Assembly (NCBI GenBank): GCA_963725185.1
Contig: CAVRXO010000002.1
Coordinates: forward strand, 372,001-436,000
Direction: 5' to 3'
Origin: VAZQ01 sp963725185
GTDB taxonomy: Bacteria > Pseudomonadota > Alphaproteobacteria > Rhizobiales > Xanthobacteraceae
Length of the DNA stretch: 64,000 nucleotides
Part shown: piece by piece, positions 26,326-36,522 of the stretch
How the letters are laid out: each line of letters opens with the position of its first letter
Position numbering within the stretch: the stretch's first letter is position 1
Position numbers and translations under genes: made by a program
The notes under the pieces: generated by a model
What the model was told of the DNA's origin: nothing
Database searches by the model: none
The model's input: only the letters and a program-made list of their open reading frames with translations

Positions 26326-26427
26326 GGAGCACTCCTGCGTGGCTGAAACTGTCTCCCGTTATAAGCACCGACACCGCGATTTCGCAAATGCATAAGTCGC
26401 CAAGAGAAGCGGAGAATTGCGCTAACC

Positions 26428-27546
26428 TCACAGCCGCAGGGCGGCTTCGGGCGGAGTGAAGGGGAGCTTGAGGGCGTCGGCCACCGCCCGATAGGTGATC
26501 TTGCCTTCGTGCACGTTGAGGCCGCGGCGCAGATGCTCGTCCTGGCCGAGCGCGCGGCGATAGCCCTTGTCGGCGAGCGCCAGCACGAACGGCAGGGTCA
26601 CATTGTTGAGCGCAAAGGTCGAGGTGCGCGACACCGCGCCCGGCATGTTGGTCACGCAGTAGTGCACCACCTCGTCGACCAGATAGGTGGGCGCGGAATG
26701 GCTGGTCGGCCGCGAGGTCTCGGCGCAGCCGCCCTGATCGATGGCGATGTCGACGATGACCGCGCCGGGCTTCATGGCCCGCACCGTCTCGGCGGTGATC
26801 AGCTTGGGCGCCGCCGCACCCGGAATGAGCACCGAGGCGATGACGAGGTCGGCGCGCCGGCACAGGGTCTCGATGGCGTCGCGGGTCGAGAACACGGTGC
26901 GCACGCGGGCGCCGAGCTCGCGCGCGATCCGGCGTAGCGCCTCCGGATTGCGGTCGACCACCGTCACGGTCGCCCCCATGCCGGCGCCGATGAGCGCCGC
27001 ATGGCTGCCGGCGACGCCGCCCCCGATGATCACAACATCGGCCGGCGGAACGCCGGGCACGCCGCCCAGCAGCACCCCGCGTCCGCCGTTCTCCTTCTCC
27101 AGGCAACGCGCTCCCACATGGGGGGCCATGCGCCCGGCGACCTCGGACATCGGCGTCAAGAGCGGCAGCGCCCCTTCCGGGCTCGTCACGGTCTCATAGG
27201 CGATTGCGATGGCGCCGGAGGCCACCAGGTCGGCCGCCTGCTCCGGATCGGCCGCGAGATGCAGATAGGTAAAGAGAACCTGCCCGGCCTTAAGCTTCTT
27301 GCGCTCCCTCGCGAGCGGCTCCTTGACCTTCACGATCAGCTCGGCGCTGCCGAAGACCTGATCGGCATCGGCAGCGATGTCGGCTCCCGCCGCCTGATAA
27401 TCGGCATCGGCGAGACCGGCCCCCAAGCCGGCATTCTGCTCGACCAGGACCCGGTGTCCCTTGAGGGTGAGCTCCCGCACGGTCGAAGGCACCAGGCCCA
27501 CGCGGAATTCGCTGTCCTTGATTTCCTTCGGCACGCCGACGAGCAT
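26428..27546 (-). CDS. ald: Alanine dehydrogenase
   Basis: 372 aa from the ATG at 27546, with AGGA 7 bases upstream and the family start LVGVPKEIKDSEFRVGL. NAD-binding motif DVVIIGGGVAGSHAALIGAG. Active-site Lys (ELIVKVKEP) and His (LFTYLHLAADPEQA) are present, as are DIAIDQGGCAETSRPTSH and VVHYCVTNMPGAVSRTST. It interconverts alanine with pyruvate plus ammonia. It is divergent from the Tat amidohydrolase gene with ~107 bases between starts. Confidence 0.95.
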   Translation of the reverse strand: MLVGVPKEIKDSEFRVGLVPSTVRELTLKGHRVLVEQNAGLGAGLADADYQAAGADIAADADQVFGSAELIVKVKEPLARERKKLKAGQVLFTYLHLAADPEQAADLVASGAIAIAYETVTSPEGALPLLTPMSEVAGRMAPHVGARCLEKENGGRGVLLGGVPGVPPADVVIIGGGVAGSHAALIGAGMGATVTVVDRNPEALRRIARELGARVRTVFSTRDAIETLCRRADLVIASVLIPGAAAPKLITAETVRAMKPGAVIVDIAIDQGGCAETSRPTSHSAPTYLVDEVVHYCVTNMPGAVSRTSTFALNNVTLPFVLALADKGYRRALGQDEHLRRGLNVHEGKITYRAVADALKLPFTPPEAALRL

Positions 27547-27653
27547 GGTGGTCATCCTGATGAAGCGGGCCGTCCGGACACGGCGGCTCAGCCGAGCGTA
27601 TTCAAATCGCGTGGACCAGGGAATGGCAACTCGGCGCAAAGAGGAGACTTGCG

Positions 27654-29170
27654 ATGTGCGATCACCTTGATGACAGCTCGACGAACGGCGAACGATCCAC
27701 TGCATGGGCGGGCGGTGCATCCTCGCGCCGCAGCTTTCTCCAGGCGAGCGCCGGGGTATTGGCCGCCGGCGCCGCCGCTCTGCCCGGCACGGCGCTGGCG
27801 CAAGGTGCCGGCGCGCCCGGCGCGGATGGCGAGCTCAGCCGCCTGCAGGGCGCGCGCCGGATCCTGATCAAGGGCGGCCTGGTGCTGTCGGTCGACCGGC
27901 AGGTCGGCGATTTCGCGCGCGCCGACGTGCTGATCGAGGACGGCAAGATCAGGGAGGTCCGTCCCGATATCGCAGTCTCGGGCGATGCGGCCGCGGTGAT
28001 CGACGCCACCCGCCGGATCGTCATCCCCGGCTTCGTCGATACCCACAGCCACTCCTATCAGGGCCTGTTGCGCAACATCCTGACCAACGGTGTGCTCAAT
28101 CCCGGACTACAATCGCGACATCCAGAACAATCTGACCCTGCACTATCAGCCGGCGGAGGCCTATGCGGGCGTGCTGATAACGGCGCTCGGCCTGATCGAC
28201 ATGGGCACCACCACGATCGTCGACATCTCGCAGGTGTCCCACACGCCCGAGCACAGCGACGCCTGCGTCAAGGCGCTGCAGGATTCCGGCATCCGCGCGG
28301 TCTACGCCTATTACCGGGGCGCCGGACCGGCCACGCAATATCCGCGCGACATCACCCGCCTGCAGCGGACCTATTTCAGTTCCAAGGACCAGCTGTTGAC
28401 GCTTGCGCTCGGCACCAACATCGATGCCAAGCTGTACGGTCTCGCCCGCGAGGTCGGGGTGCCGGCGGTGCTGCATCTCAACAGGCTCAGCGCAGAGCTC
28501 ATCGAGCTCGGCCGCGCCGGCCTGTTGCGGCCGGGCGACGAATACATCCATTGCACGCAGCTGAACGACGACGCCTGGCGATTGATCCGCGACAGCGGCG
28601 GCCACGTCTCGCTCTCGGTCGAGATCGAGATGACGATGGGCCAGGGGCTGCCGGCGATCCAGAGACGCGCTCGACCACGGGGTGCGGCCGAGCCTCTCCT
28701 CCGACCACGGCGCCACCGTGGCGCAGGATTTCTTCTCGGTCATGCGCGCGGTCTTCACGCTGCAGCACCTGCAGCTGTTCCGGCGCGCCTTCGCGCGGCG
28801 AGCAGAACCTGCCGCGCCGGCTGTCGCCGCCGCGACATGCTGGAATTCGCCACCATCGAGGGGGCGCGCTGCGCCAATCTCGAAAGCAAGGTCGGCACGC
28901 TCACGCCCGGCAAGGAGGCCGACATCGTGCTGCTGGCGGCCGATCGCATCAGCATCTGGCCGCTCAACAATGCGCCCGGGAGTGGTGACGAACCTCATGA
29001 ATCCAAGCCATGTCGAGACCGTCTTGATCGGCGGCAAGGTCAAGAAATGGCGCGGCAGCCTGGTCGGCGTCGACGTGCCGCGGGTGATGCGCATGGCCGA
29101 GGAGGCGCGCGACGCATTGCTGCGCCGCGCCGGCTTCCCGATGAATTTGCTGGGCACGCAGCCGGCATGA
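27654..29170 (+). pseudogene. Tat-exported amidohydrolase (cytosine deaminase/SsnA-like), about four frameshifts
   Basis: The ATG at 27654 has GAGGAG upstream. The N-terminus carries a twin-arginine signal (SSRRSFLQASAGVLAAGAAA). The amidohydrolase core follows: ILIKGGLVLSVDRQVG, VIPGFVDTHSHSYQGLLRNI (metal-binding HxH), then after a one-base shift near 28103 PDYNRDIQNNLTLHYQPAE. Further shifts near 28670, 28795 and 28980 are needed to join SLSSDHGATVAQDFFSVM (metal Asp region) and GTLTPGKEADIVLL to the C-terminus (LLGTQPA, stop 29170). Four single-base changes restore a full-length deaminase-like enzyme. It is either decayed or badly base-called. Convergent with the VOC gene. Confidence 0.75.
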
Positions 29171-29188
29171 GGCGCGCCGTGCCTCAAA

Positions 29189-30188
29189 TTACCTGACCTC
29201 GACCAGCTCGATCGCCTCGCGGCTCGGGCCTTCGATCATGACGGCGCGGGTGTCGCCGAGCCGGTAAGGCGCCGTGAGGAACGTGACGCCCTCGCCTCGC
29301 AGCTTGGTGACCCAGGCGTCGAGATCGTCGACGCTAAGCCCGATGTGATCGGATCATGTGCCGGCGTCGGCCCTCGAGCGGCGGCTCGCCCTGGCGCGCG
29401 TACCAGGTCAGCGCCACGTCACCGAAGGTGACGGCGGCGGTCGGGCGTGCGATAGAGCCCTTCCCGCTCCAGCGCCGGCCAGGTCGGGTCGGCGCGCGCG
29501 CGCGACCTTGCAGGTCGGCCTCGGTCAGCGGCGCGCTGCTGGTGCGCGCCGGCACCACCGCGGCGTTGAGGTGCTTCTGATACCAGAGCTGCGCGCAGAA
29601 CGGCTCCTCCTGGAACATGTGCACGTGATTGAAGCGCTCGGCCGGATAGTTGCCGAGATATTCGACGATGACGTTGTCCGGACCTCGCATGTAGGCGAAG
29701 CCGCCGTCGCGGGCCGGCTCGATGCCGGCGGCCTTGGCGTCGGCGATCTGCGTCTTGGTGAGCCCGAGCACGCCGCCGGTGCCGGGCCAGGTGTCGCTGC
29801 TGATCAGCACCGTGCCGCCTTCGTCGGTGGTGTAGAGCGGCAGCAGCTTGACATCCGTGCGCGCCTTGTAGGTTTCGAGATTGCGGCGCACGTCGGTGAC
29901 CTGCCAGCCGAAGTGCCAGATCGCGGTCTGCGGCTGCGTCGGCGGCGCCTGTCGACCTTGCGTGAACAGGATCAACACGTTGTTGGGCGACTTGAGCGCA
30001 GGGAAACCGCCCCAGCTGGTCTTGGCGGTGCTCGGAAATTGCCGCAGGTAGAAACCGATCGCCGCATCCGGATTGACCGAGTTGAGATGCAGGTGATGGA
30101 AGCCTGGTGCTGGCAGCATGTTCTGGGCTCCGGCCGGGACGGGTGTCAGCGCGAAGATGGCCGCCGCAAGCAGTGCGCTCGACGTCAT
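29189..30188 (-). pseudogene. Secreted VOC-family protein, several frameshifts near the 3' end
   Basis: The ATG at 30188 is preceded by GAGGAGG and opens a signal peptide (LLAAAIFALTPVPAGAQ). Two VOC halves: GFHHLHLNSVNPDAAIGFYL with WHFGWQVTDVRRNLETYK, then FNHVHMFQEEPFCAQLWYQK and a final DHIGLSVDDLDAWVTKL. The coding frame is clean to about 29505, after which at least three single-base shifts (near 29505, 29445 and 29350) are needed to reach the natural end VEVR and the stop at 29189. A periplasmic VOC protein is unusual. Same strand as the fatty-acid carrier upstream (123-base gap containing a palindromic repeat). Confidence 0.7.
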
Positions 30189-30205
30189 GAATTGGACCTC
30201 CTCGA

Positions 30206-30304
30206 GTAGCCCGCATGGAGCGCAAGCGTAATGCGGGAGCGGCGGTCCCGCCTTGCGCCATCGGGCGGCGCTTGCCGCCGATCCGTTGGCTTCATGCGGG
30301 TTAC
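30206..30304. repeat. Palindromic repeat with outer inverted ends
   Basis: The left end GTAGCCCGCATG at 30206-30217 pairs with CATGCGGGTTAC at 30293-30304 (one mismatch). The left half also holds the local palindrome CCCGCATGGAGCG...TAATGCGGG. It is related to the GTAGCCCGGATGGAGCG repeat at 25539. It lies just upstream of the VOC start and ends 6 bases from the stop of the fatty-acid carrier gene. Confidence 0.75.
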
Positions 30305-30310
30305 GGACGT

Positions 30311-31799
30311 TCAATGCGGGATCACCGGCGGCATGTAGGTCAGCGTTCCGGCCAGCGCCCACAGCAGGAACAGCACGATCGGGACATGCACCACGAGCTG
30401 CAGGAAGGTGAAGCCGACGATGTCGCGCGCCTTCAGGCCGAGCACGCCGAGCAGCGGCAGCATCCAGAACGGATTGATGAGGTTCGGCAGCGCCTCGGCG
30501 GCGTTGTAGATCTGCACCGCCCAGCCGAGATGCACTTTGAGATCATTGGCGGCCTGCATCACATAGGGCGCCTCGATGATCCACTTGCCGCCGCCGGACG
30601 GGATGAAGAAACCGAGCACCGCCGAGTAGACGCCCCATGACGATCGGGAACGTGCCGGTGGTCGGTGAGGCTGACGAAGGCGTGCGCGACCTGGTCGGCG
30701 ACCGTCTGGCCGCCGGCGCCCTTGGCGGTGGTCATCATGGTGGCGATGCCGCCATAGAGCGGAAACTGGATCAGGACGCCGGTCGTGGCCGGGACCGCCT
30801 TGGCGACCGCATTGAGGAAACTGCGCGGCCGCCAATGCAGCAGCGCGCCGAGCATCAGGAACATGAGGTTGTAGGTGTTGAGATTGGAGATCGCCAGGAT
30901 CGGGTCCTTGGTGGCGAATTCCTGCGCCAGCCAGCCGCCCGCCAGCGCGACGACGATCGAGCGTGAGGAGCGGACTGTATTCGAGCCATTCGCCGGGACG
31001 TTGCGGCGGCGGCGAGCCGCGTCACGCGCGGTTTCGACGCTCTCGCCCATCATCTGCGCCGTCACCGCCTTGCCGTCGGAGGGCGCCGACAGCAGCGCGA
31101 GCACGATCGAGATGACCAGCAGGACCGCGGCGATCGCCAGCGACTGCCACAGGAAAATCGTCTGCGAGAACGGAATGACGCCGGTGATCTCGAGCAGCGG
31201 CTTGCGGCAGGCTCGCCGCGATTGGCCTGCAGCTGCGCGGCCGAGGAGCTCAGGCCCAGCGCCCAGGTGGCGCCGAGGCCGAGATAGCCGGCGGCGCCGG
31301 CGGCGCGATAGTCCATGCGCAGATCGGTGCGCCGCGCCAGGGCGCGCACCAGGAGGCCCGAGAAGATCAGGCTCATGCCCCAGTTGAGCAACGAGGCCAG
31401 CATGCTCGACGGCCGCCACGAACGCGACGGCGGCGCGCCCGTTGCGCGGCACCGCCGCGAGCGCATCGATGAGCTTGGCGACCGGCGGCGAGGTCGCCAC
31501 CACGTAGCCGCGATGACCACGATCATCGCCATCTGCATGGTGAAGGTGATCAGGCTCCAGAAGCCGTCGCCGAACGCCTTCGTGACCGCGACCGGTGGCG
31601 GCGCCGTTGAGCATCGCCGCCGCCGCCACCACGACGACCGCCAGGCAGACGAAGACGTAGGCGTCCGGAAACCAACGCTCGGCCCAATTGGTGAAGCGCA
31701 GCCCGAGCCGCGCCAAGAAGCGGTTTCGCCGGAATCGTCGGCCGGCATTTGGCCGGAACGCCCGGTCCCGGTCGACGCAACAGGGTCGATGGTCGTCAT
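30311..31799 (-). pseudogene. Short-chain fatty acid transporter (AtoE-like), many frameshifts
   Basis: The pieces align end to end as an AtoE/TIGR00366 permease. They run from the ATG at 31799 through LRFTNWAERWFPDAYVFVCL, VATSPPVAKLIDALA, GYLGLGATWALGLSSSAA, ITGVIPFSQTIFLWQSLA, ISNLNTYNLMFLMLGALLHW, GVLIQFPLYGGIATMMT and IPSGGGKWIIEAPYVMQAA to LLPLLGVLGLKARDIVGFT, with the stop at 30311. At least five or six single-base shifts (near 31730, 31590, 31505, 31405, 31205, 30650) separate them. The intact protein would be a ~12-span inner-membrane uptake carrier for short-chain fatty acids. No thiolase or CoA-transferase genes are nearby. Confidence 0.78.
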
Positions 31800-32116
31800 G
31801 GCCCCCTCCCTCTTCGCATCGCGCGGCGTTCGATTCGCAATGCGAGCGGACTTCTGGGCTGGGCTCTGCGACCCGTCTGGCGTCGCGCAATCAGCTGCGA
31901 CCCGGCATTTCCCAGACAGATGCGAGCCTCAGCAAACTAGCAATTTCCGGGTTTGTCTCGAAAGCCGGAAGACGGGCGACGCCGGCGGCCGGGATGTTCC
32001 AATCACGACAGGACGACGAGCGCCCGGATCGGACGGTCGGACCCGATCGAGCGCTCCGATCGATTCCGATCAGTTCTATCGAGAGACGAAGCGTCGCGGC
32101 CGGGCCGGAGCGCTGA
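31800..32116. other. Intergenic region upstream of the AtoE-like gene
   Basis: About 315 bases; frames on both strands are open but Arg-rich and shadow-like. It should contain the promoter for the fatty-acid carrier and the end of the porin transcript. No repeat or clear promoter was recognised. Confidence 0.35.
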
Positions 32117-32907
32117 TCACATGCCGAAGAGGCCGAGCCCGCTGAGCTTGAAGTTGAGCCTGGCGGTCACTTCCGATGCCGTCAGGCCGACCGAGTTGGT
32201 GACCGTCTGCGCGCCGACGCCTGCCGGCGTAAAGGCGCCGAGATTGTAGGTCTCCTTGCCGAGATCGAGATAGCGGTACTCGAGGCCGACGAAAACGTTG
32301 TTGGTGACCGCGTAGTCGATGCCGGCGCCCACATTGAACCCGAAATGAAGCTTGTTGGCGTCGGTGAAGGCGAGCGCAGGCGAACCGCCGGCGCCGCGCG
32401 CCACATAGCCCGAGGTGACATCGAACTCGCCGGTCTCGAGACCTCCGGCGGCGTAGATCAGGGCCCGATCCCAGGTCATGCCGACCTTGGCGCGGGTGGC
32501 GGCCAGATAGTCGGTCTTGACCGCCATCCAGTCGCCGGCGAGGAACAGGCCCGATGGTGCCGCAAAGGTTGCGGTCTGCTTGAGCCCGGTGAACTGATAA
32601 TCCTGCTCGAGGCCCAGCACCCATTGGCCGATCTGCCAATTGTAGCCGGCCTGCAAGCCGCCGATCAGGCTGTTGTTGTTGAGGTTCTGGTCGTGCCCGG
32701 GACCCCAACGGCCCCGGTAAGGTCGTTGGTGGTCGCCGGGTTGAACGCGAAGGCGCCCCAGACGCCGCCGACATTGGCGCCGACATAGGTCCCGGTCCAG
32801 GAGAATGGCGGCGCGTAGTCCGGCGCCTTGAACGGGCATGCCCATATCGGCCGCCAGGACCGGCCCCGCAATGGCGTCGCAACCACGATTCCCAAAATCA
32901 GACGCAT
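32117..32907 (-). pseudogene. Outer membrane beta-barrel protein (Omp31/porin type), about three frameshifts
   Basis: The N-terminus (MRLILGIVVA, then in a second frame AIAGPVLAADMGMPV) is a signal peptide ending at VLAAD. The mature start APPFSWTGTYVGANVGGVWG is the Omp31/Omp25 family signature. After another shift near 32700: LIGGLQAGYNWQIGQWVLGL, FNVGAGIDYAVTNNVFVGLE, YRYLDLGKETYNLG, and a final VTARLNFKL strand. The barrel is otherwise complete (~260 aa). Shifts near 32870, 32845 and 32700 break it. These are abundant alphaproteobacterial outer membrane proteins. An AT-rich upstream region is present. Confidence 0.82.
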
Positions 32908-32939
32908 CGATCACTCTCCAAATGTTGCCGCCGACTTGA

Positions 32940-33115
32940 CGGCTAAGTACGGTGATTTTCATTCAAGTCGATAGTGTAAATAAGCAACACTCAAAATAAA
33001 AATGCCATCTCATCTGTATACTATTCATTAACCATTTAAATTCCCATTGCTTACTTATGTATTAAACAGTAGTAGTTCCGGCGTGCTTGCAAAATAATCG
33101 AAAGCATATTCGTCG
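32940..33115. promoter_or_regulatory. AT-rich intergenic island upstream of the porin gene
   Basis: Bases ~32960-33110 are strikingly AT-rich (e.g. TAAATAAGCAACACTC, ATTCATTAACCATTTAAATT) inside a very GC-rich window. It lies between the divergent porin and ACMSD-like genes. A strong or nucleoid-protein-bound promoter region for the porin is the likely reason; a transfer scar is the alternative. No gene fits here. Confidence 0.5.
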
Positions 33116-33266
33116 GTCCTGGCGCGAGCCCGCCCTGGCCGCGATGTCGTTCCGATGCACAGCCCGGCGAACGCCGGCGCCTTCTCCGAACAATGAGTCC
33201 GATCCTTCTCAAAATGCTTTAGGAGTTGCCGTGCAGGGCGGCCGCCGCCGTGCCAAGAGGTGAGGG

Positions 33267-34274
33267 ATGGCTCAGAGCACCGATTTGCGAAGCATGCGCG
33301 GAAAACCGCCCGTGATCGACTTCCACGCGCACTTCATGACCCCGGAAGTCTTCGAGGCGACCTACAAGCTCTCCGTGATCGGCCGGCTGCGCGCCCAGTC
33401 CGACGGCAAGGCGGTGCGGCCGTTTCCGCAAGCGCAGATCGCCCGCATGACGGACCTCACGCTGCGGCTCGCCGCCATGGACGAGATGGGCGTCGACATC
33501 CAGGTCATCAGCCCCAACATCCTGCACCAATGCACCTACGGGCTCGATCCGCACGACGCCCTGCGGCTCGAGCGGCTCAACAACGACCATGCCGCCGAGT
33601 TGGTGGCGCAGAAGCCGCACCGCCTCATCGGCATCGGCTCGGTGCCGCTGCAGGACGTCGAGATGGCGATCCATGAGATGGAGCGCGCGGTGCTCGATCT
33701 CAAGCTCAGGGGCATCATCATCGCATCACGGATCAACGAGACCGATCTCGGCGATCAGGTCCTGCGTCCGTTCTGGAGCCGGGCGCAGGCGCTCGACGTT
33801 CCGATTTTCGTGCATCCGGCCGGCAATGCCGATCCGCGGCTGCAGAAGCACAGCCTCCTGATCTCGCTCGGGCAGCCGCTCGAGGAGGCGTTCGCGCAGA
33901 CCTCGCTCATCTATGACGGCGTCATGGACAAGTTCCCGCGGCTCAAGATCGCGTTCGCCCATGGCGGCGGCTTCATCCCGTATTATGCCGGCCGCTTCGA
34001 CTGGATCTATCGCCGCGGCTCGACCCCGCAGATGAAAAGCGATTTCAGCACCTATCTGCGCTCGTTCCGCTACGACACCGTGCTGTTCAATCCCGACGTG
34101 CTGGAGCAACTGGCCACCAAGGTGGATGCGAGCCATATCATGCTCGGCTCCGATTTCCCGTTCGGGGAGGTGAAGCCGGTCGAGTTTGTGCACAGCGCCG
34201 CCAAAATCCCCGAGGCGGCTCGCCAGGCGATCCTGGGCGCCAATGCGGCACGTTTCCTGGGCGTGGATATTTGA
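33267..34274 (+). CDS. ACMSD-like amidohydrolase / decarboxylase
   Basis: 335 aa. Metal site of the amidohydrolase-2 family: VIDFHAHFMTPEVFEA (HxH at ~19-21), VPIFVHPAGN (His), FAHGGGFIPYYAGRFDW, and MLGSDFPFGE (Asp). Members include ACMSD and gamma-resorcylate and 2,3-dihydroxybenzoate decarboxylases, which remove CO2 from aromatic or related acids; it could also be a lactonase. It is monocistronic, convergent with the DUF934 gene, and fits the catabolic theme (two UbiD genes elsewhere in the window). Confidence 0.9.
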   Translation: MAQSTDLRSMRGKPPVIDFHAHFMTPEVFEATYKLSVIGRLRAQSDGKAVRPFPQAQIARMTDLTLRLAAMDEMGVDIQVISPNILHQCTYGLDPHDALRLERLNNDHAAELVAQKPHRLIGIGSVPLQDVEMAIHEMERAVLDLKLRGIIIASRINETDLGDQVLRPFWSRAQALDVPIFVHPAGNADPRLQKHSLLISLGQPLEEAFAQTSLIYDGVMDKFPRLKIAFAHGGGFIPYYAGRFDWIYRRGSTPQMKSDFSTYLRSFRYDTVLFNPDVLEQLATKVDASHIMLGSDFPFGEVKPVEFVHSAAKIPEAARQAILGANAARFLGVDI

Positions 34275-34309
34275 TGCACGGCGCGCCCGACCAAGCGCGG
34301 TCGCCGCTA

Positions 34310-34846
34310 TCAGCGAACGGATTCGCTCTTGGTCGCCGCGATCTGGTCGGAGGCCGGGTGGCCATGCCGCACCCGAGCGGCCGGCACTCGGCCATCGCCG
34401 GTCGCCTGGTAGAACACGGTATGGCGCGCGATCTCGCCCGCGAACGCCGCCACATCGGCGTCCTTTTTCACCTCGAAGGTATCAAAGCCGGCGCGCACCA
34501 GGAACATGAACTGGTCGCGCAGCACGTCGCCGGTCGCGCGCAGCTCGCCGCGAAAGCCGTAATGCTCGCGCAGCAAACGCGCCTGGCTGTAGGCGCGGCC
34601 ATCGCGGAATTTCGGAAACTCGAGCGCGATGAGCGCGAGCGCCGCGAGGTGGGGCGCAAGCTCGGCCACCCGGCGGTTGTTCGGCCACAGCACGCCGGTC
34701 GGCGCCGAGCGATGCGTCAGCTCCGCAATGTCGGCGAGGAAGCGCGCCGCCGGCACGATCACCGGCACATCGTCGGGGACCGGCGTTTCGTCAAGGACGC
34801 GAACATAGCGGTCATCGATGACGTGGCCTGCCTTAACGAGTCGCAT
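34310..34846 (-). CDS. DUF934 protein, sulfite-reduction accessory
   Basis: 178 aa from the ATG at 34846, overlapping the cysI stop by 14 bases. Core segments: TGVLWPNNRRVAELAPHLAA, LIALEFPKFRDGRAYSQARL, LREHYGFRGELRATGDVLRD, QFMFLVRAGFDTFEV. DUF934 proteins accompany cysI in proteobacteria and are thought to assist sulfite reduction, but the mechanism is not established. Translational coupling with cysI is clear from the overlap. Confidence 0.88.
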   Translation of the reverse strand: MRLVKAGHVIDDRYVRVLDETPVPDDVPVIVPAARFLADIAELTHRSAPTGVLWPNNRRVAELAPHLAALALIALEFPKFRDGRAYSQARLLREHYGFRGELRATGDVLRDQFMFLVRAGFDTFEVKKDADVAAFAGEIARHTVFYQATGDGRVPAARVRHGHPASDQIAATKSESVR

Positions 34847-36491
34847 AGACACGCTCCTTGAACGGCTCGATCCCGACCCGCTCCACGGTTTCGAGAAAGA
34901 TCTCATCCGGGCGGGCGCGCAGCTCCAGATAGGCTGCCACGATATCCTCGACCACGTCCGCCACTTCGGCATAGGGAACCGCCGGGCCGATCAAGGCGCC
35001 CAGCCGGGCCTGCTCGTCGGCGCGGCCGCCGATCGTCACCTGATAGAACTCCTCGCCGTTCTTCTCGACGCCGAGAATGCCGATATGGCCGACGTGATGA
35101 TGGCCGCAGGCATTGATGCAGCCGGAAATGTTGATGTGCAGCCGGCCGAGATCGCGGGCGAGATCGAGATCGTGGAACCGCCGCGTGATCTCCTGCGCGA
35201 TCGGAATCGAGCGCGCATTCGCGAGGCTGCAATAATCGAGGCCGGGGCAGGCAATAATGTCGGAGACGAGCCCGACGGTCGGGGTGGCGACGCCGACCCC
35301 GTCAAGCGCCCGCCACAGTGCCGGCAGATCGCGTTGCGCGACGTGCGGCAGCGCCAGGTTCTGCTCGTGCCCGACCCGGATCTCGCCGAATGAATAGCGG
35401 TCGGCCAGCTCCGCGATCGCATCCATCTGCTCGGCGGTGGCATCGCCGGGCGTGCCGCCTTCCGGTTTGAGCGACAGGGTAACGATGGCGTAGCCCGGCG
35501 CCTTGTGATTGGTGACCGAATTATCCATCCATCGCGCGAAGTGGCGGTCGGTGGCGCGCGCCTGCGTGAGCTCGGGCGGACTGTCCTCGAGGCGCTCGTA
35601 TGCGGGATAGCCGAAGCGGCTGCCGATCTCGGCGACGACGGCCGGATCGAGCGCCAGCGCGCCATCCTTTATCGGCTGCCATTCGGCGTCCACCTCCTTG
35701 GCGAAGGCGTCGGCGCCGAGCTCGTGCACCAGGATCTTGATGCGCGCCTTCCAAATGTTGTCGCGCCGTCCGAACTGATTGTAGGTGCGCAGGACGGCCT
35801 CGACATAGCTCAAGACGTCGCGTGGCTGCAGGAACGGCTTGATCGTCTTGGCGAGGAACGGCGTGCGGCCGAGCCCGCCCCCGACCATGACCTCGAATCC
35901 GGTCTCGCCCGAACCGTTGCGATGGAGGCGAAGCGCAAGGTCGTGGATGCGCAGTGCCGCGCGATCGTGAGCCGATGCGCCCACTGCGATCTTGAACTTG
36001 CGCGGCATGAACGAGAACTCGGGATGCAGCGTCACGTGCTGCCGAATAACCTCGGCCCACACCCGCGGATCCTCGATCTCGTCGGGAGCAACGCCGGCCC
36101 ACTGATCAGTGGTAATGTTGCGCACGTTGTTGCCGCTCGTCTGCATGCCGTGCATGCCGACGCTGGCGAGGTCGGCCATGGCATCCGGCAGTTGCTCGAG
36201 CTTGATCCAGTGGAACTGGATGTTCTGCCGGGTGGTGAAATGGCCATAGCCGCGGTCATAGCGGCGCGCGACGTGCGCGAGCGTGCGCAGCTGGGCGGAC
36301 GACAGCGTGCCGTACGGAATGGCAATCCGCAGCATATAGGCATGGAGCTGCAGATAGACGCCGTTCATGAGCCGCAGCGGCTTGAACTCGTCCTCCGTCA
36401 GCTCGCCCGACATCCGTCGCGCCACCTGTCCGCGAAATTCGGACACGCGCTCGGCCACCAGGGTGCGATCGAATTCGTCGTAGATATACAT
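34833..36491 (-). CDS. cysI: Assimilatory sulfite reductase hemoprotein (nitrite/sulfite reductase family)
   Basis: 552 aa from the ATG at 36491. It reduces sulfite to sulfide with six electrons using a 4Fe-4S cluster and siroheme. Cluster/siroheme ligands are Cys415 and Cys421 (ACPGLDYCSLAN) and Cys458 and Cys462 (SGCINACGHHHVG). The N-terminal parachute region (YGHFTTRQNIQFHWIKLEQL) is present. It lies 31 bases downstream of DUF2849 and overlaps DUF934. No flavoprotein CysJ is nearby, so ferredoxin or another donor is inferred. Confidence 0.95.
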   Translation of the reverse strand: MYIYDEFDRTLVAERVSEFRGQVARRMSGELTEDEFKPLRLMNGVYLQLHAYMLRIAIPYGTLSSAQLRTLAHVARRYDRGYGHFTTRQNIQFHWIKLEQLPDAMADLASVGMHGMQTSGNNVRNITTDQWAGVAPDEIEDPRVWAEVIRQHVTLHPEFSFMPRKFKIAVGASAHDRAALRIHDLALRLHRNGSGETGFEVMVGGGLGRTPFLAKTIKPFLQPRDVLSYVEAVLRTYNQFGRRDNIWKARIKILVHELGADAFAKEVDAEWQPIKDGALALDPAVVAEIGSRFGYPAYERLEDSPPELTQARATDRHFARWMDNSVTNHKAPGYAIVTLSLKPEGGTPGDATAEQMDAIAELADRYSFGEIRVGHEQNLALPHVAQRDLPALWRALDGVGVATPTVGLVSDIIACPGLDYCSLANARSIPIAQEITRRFHDLDLARDLGRLHINISGCINACGHHHVGHIGILGVEKNGEEFYQVTIGGRADEQARLGALIGPAVPYAEVADVVEDIVAAYLELRARPDEIFLETVERVGIEPFKERVYATR

Positions 36492-36522
36492 GTTCGGCGA
36501 TCCACCTCTGGCGACGGGGCTT

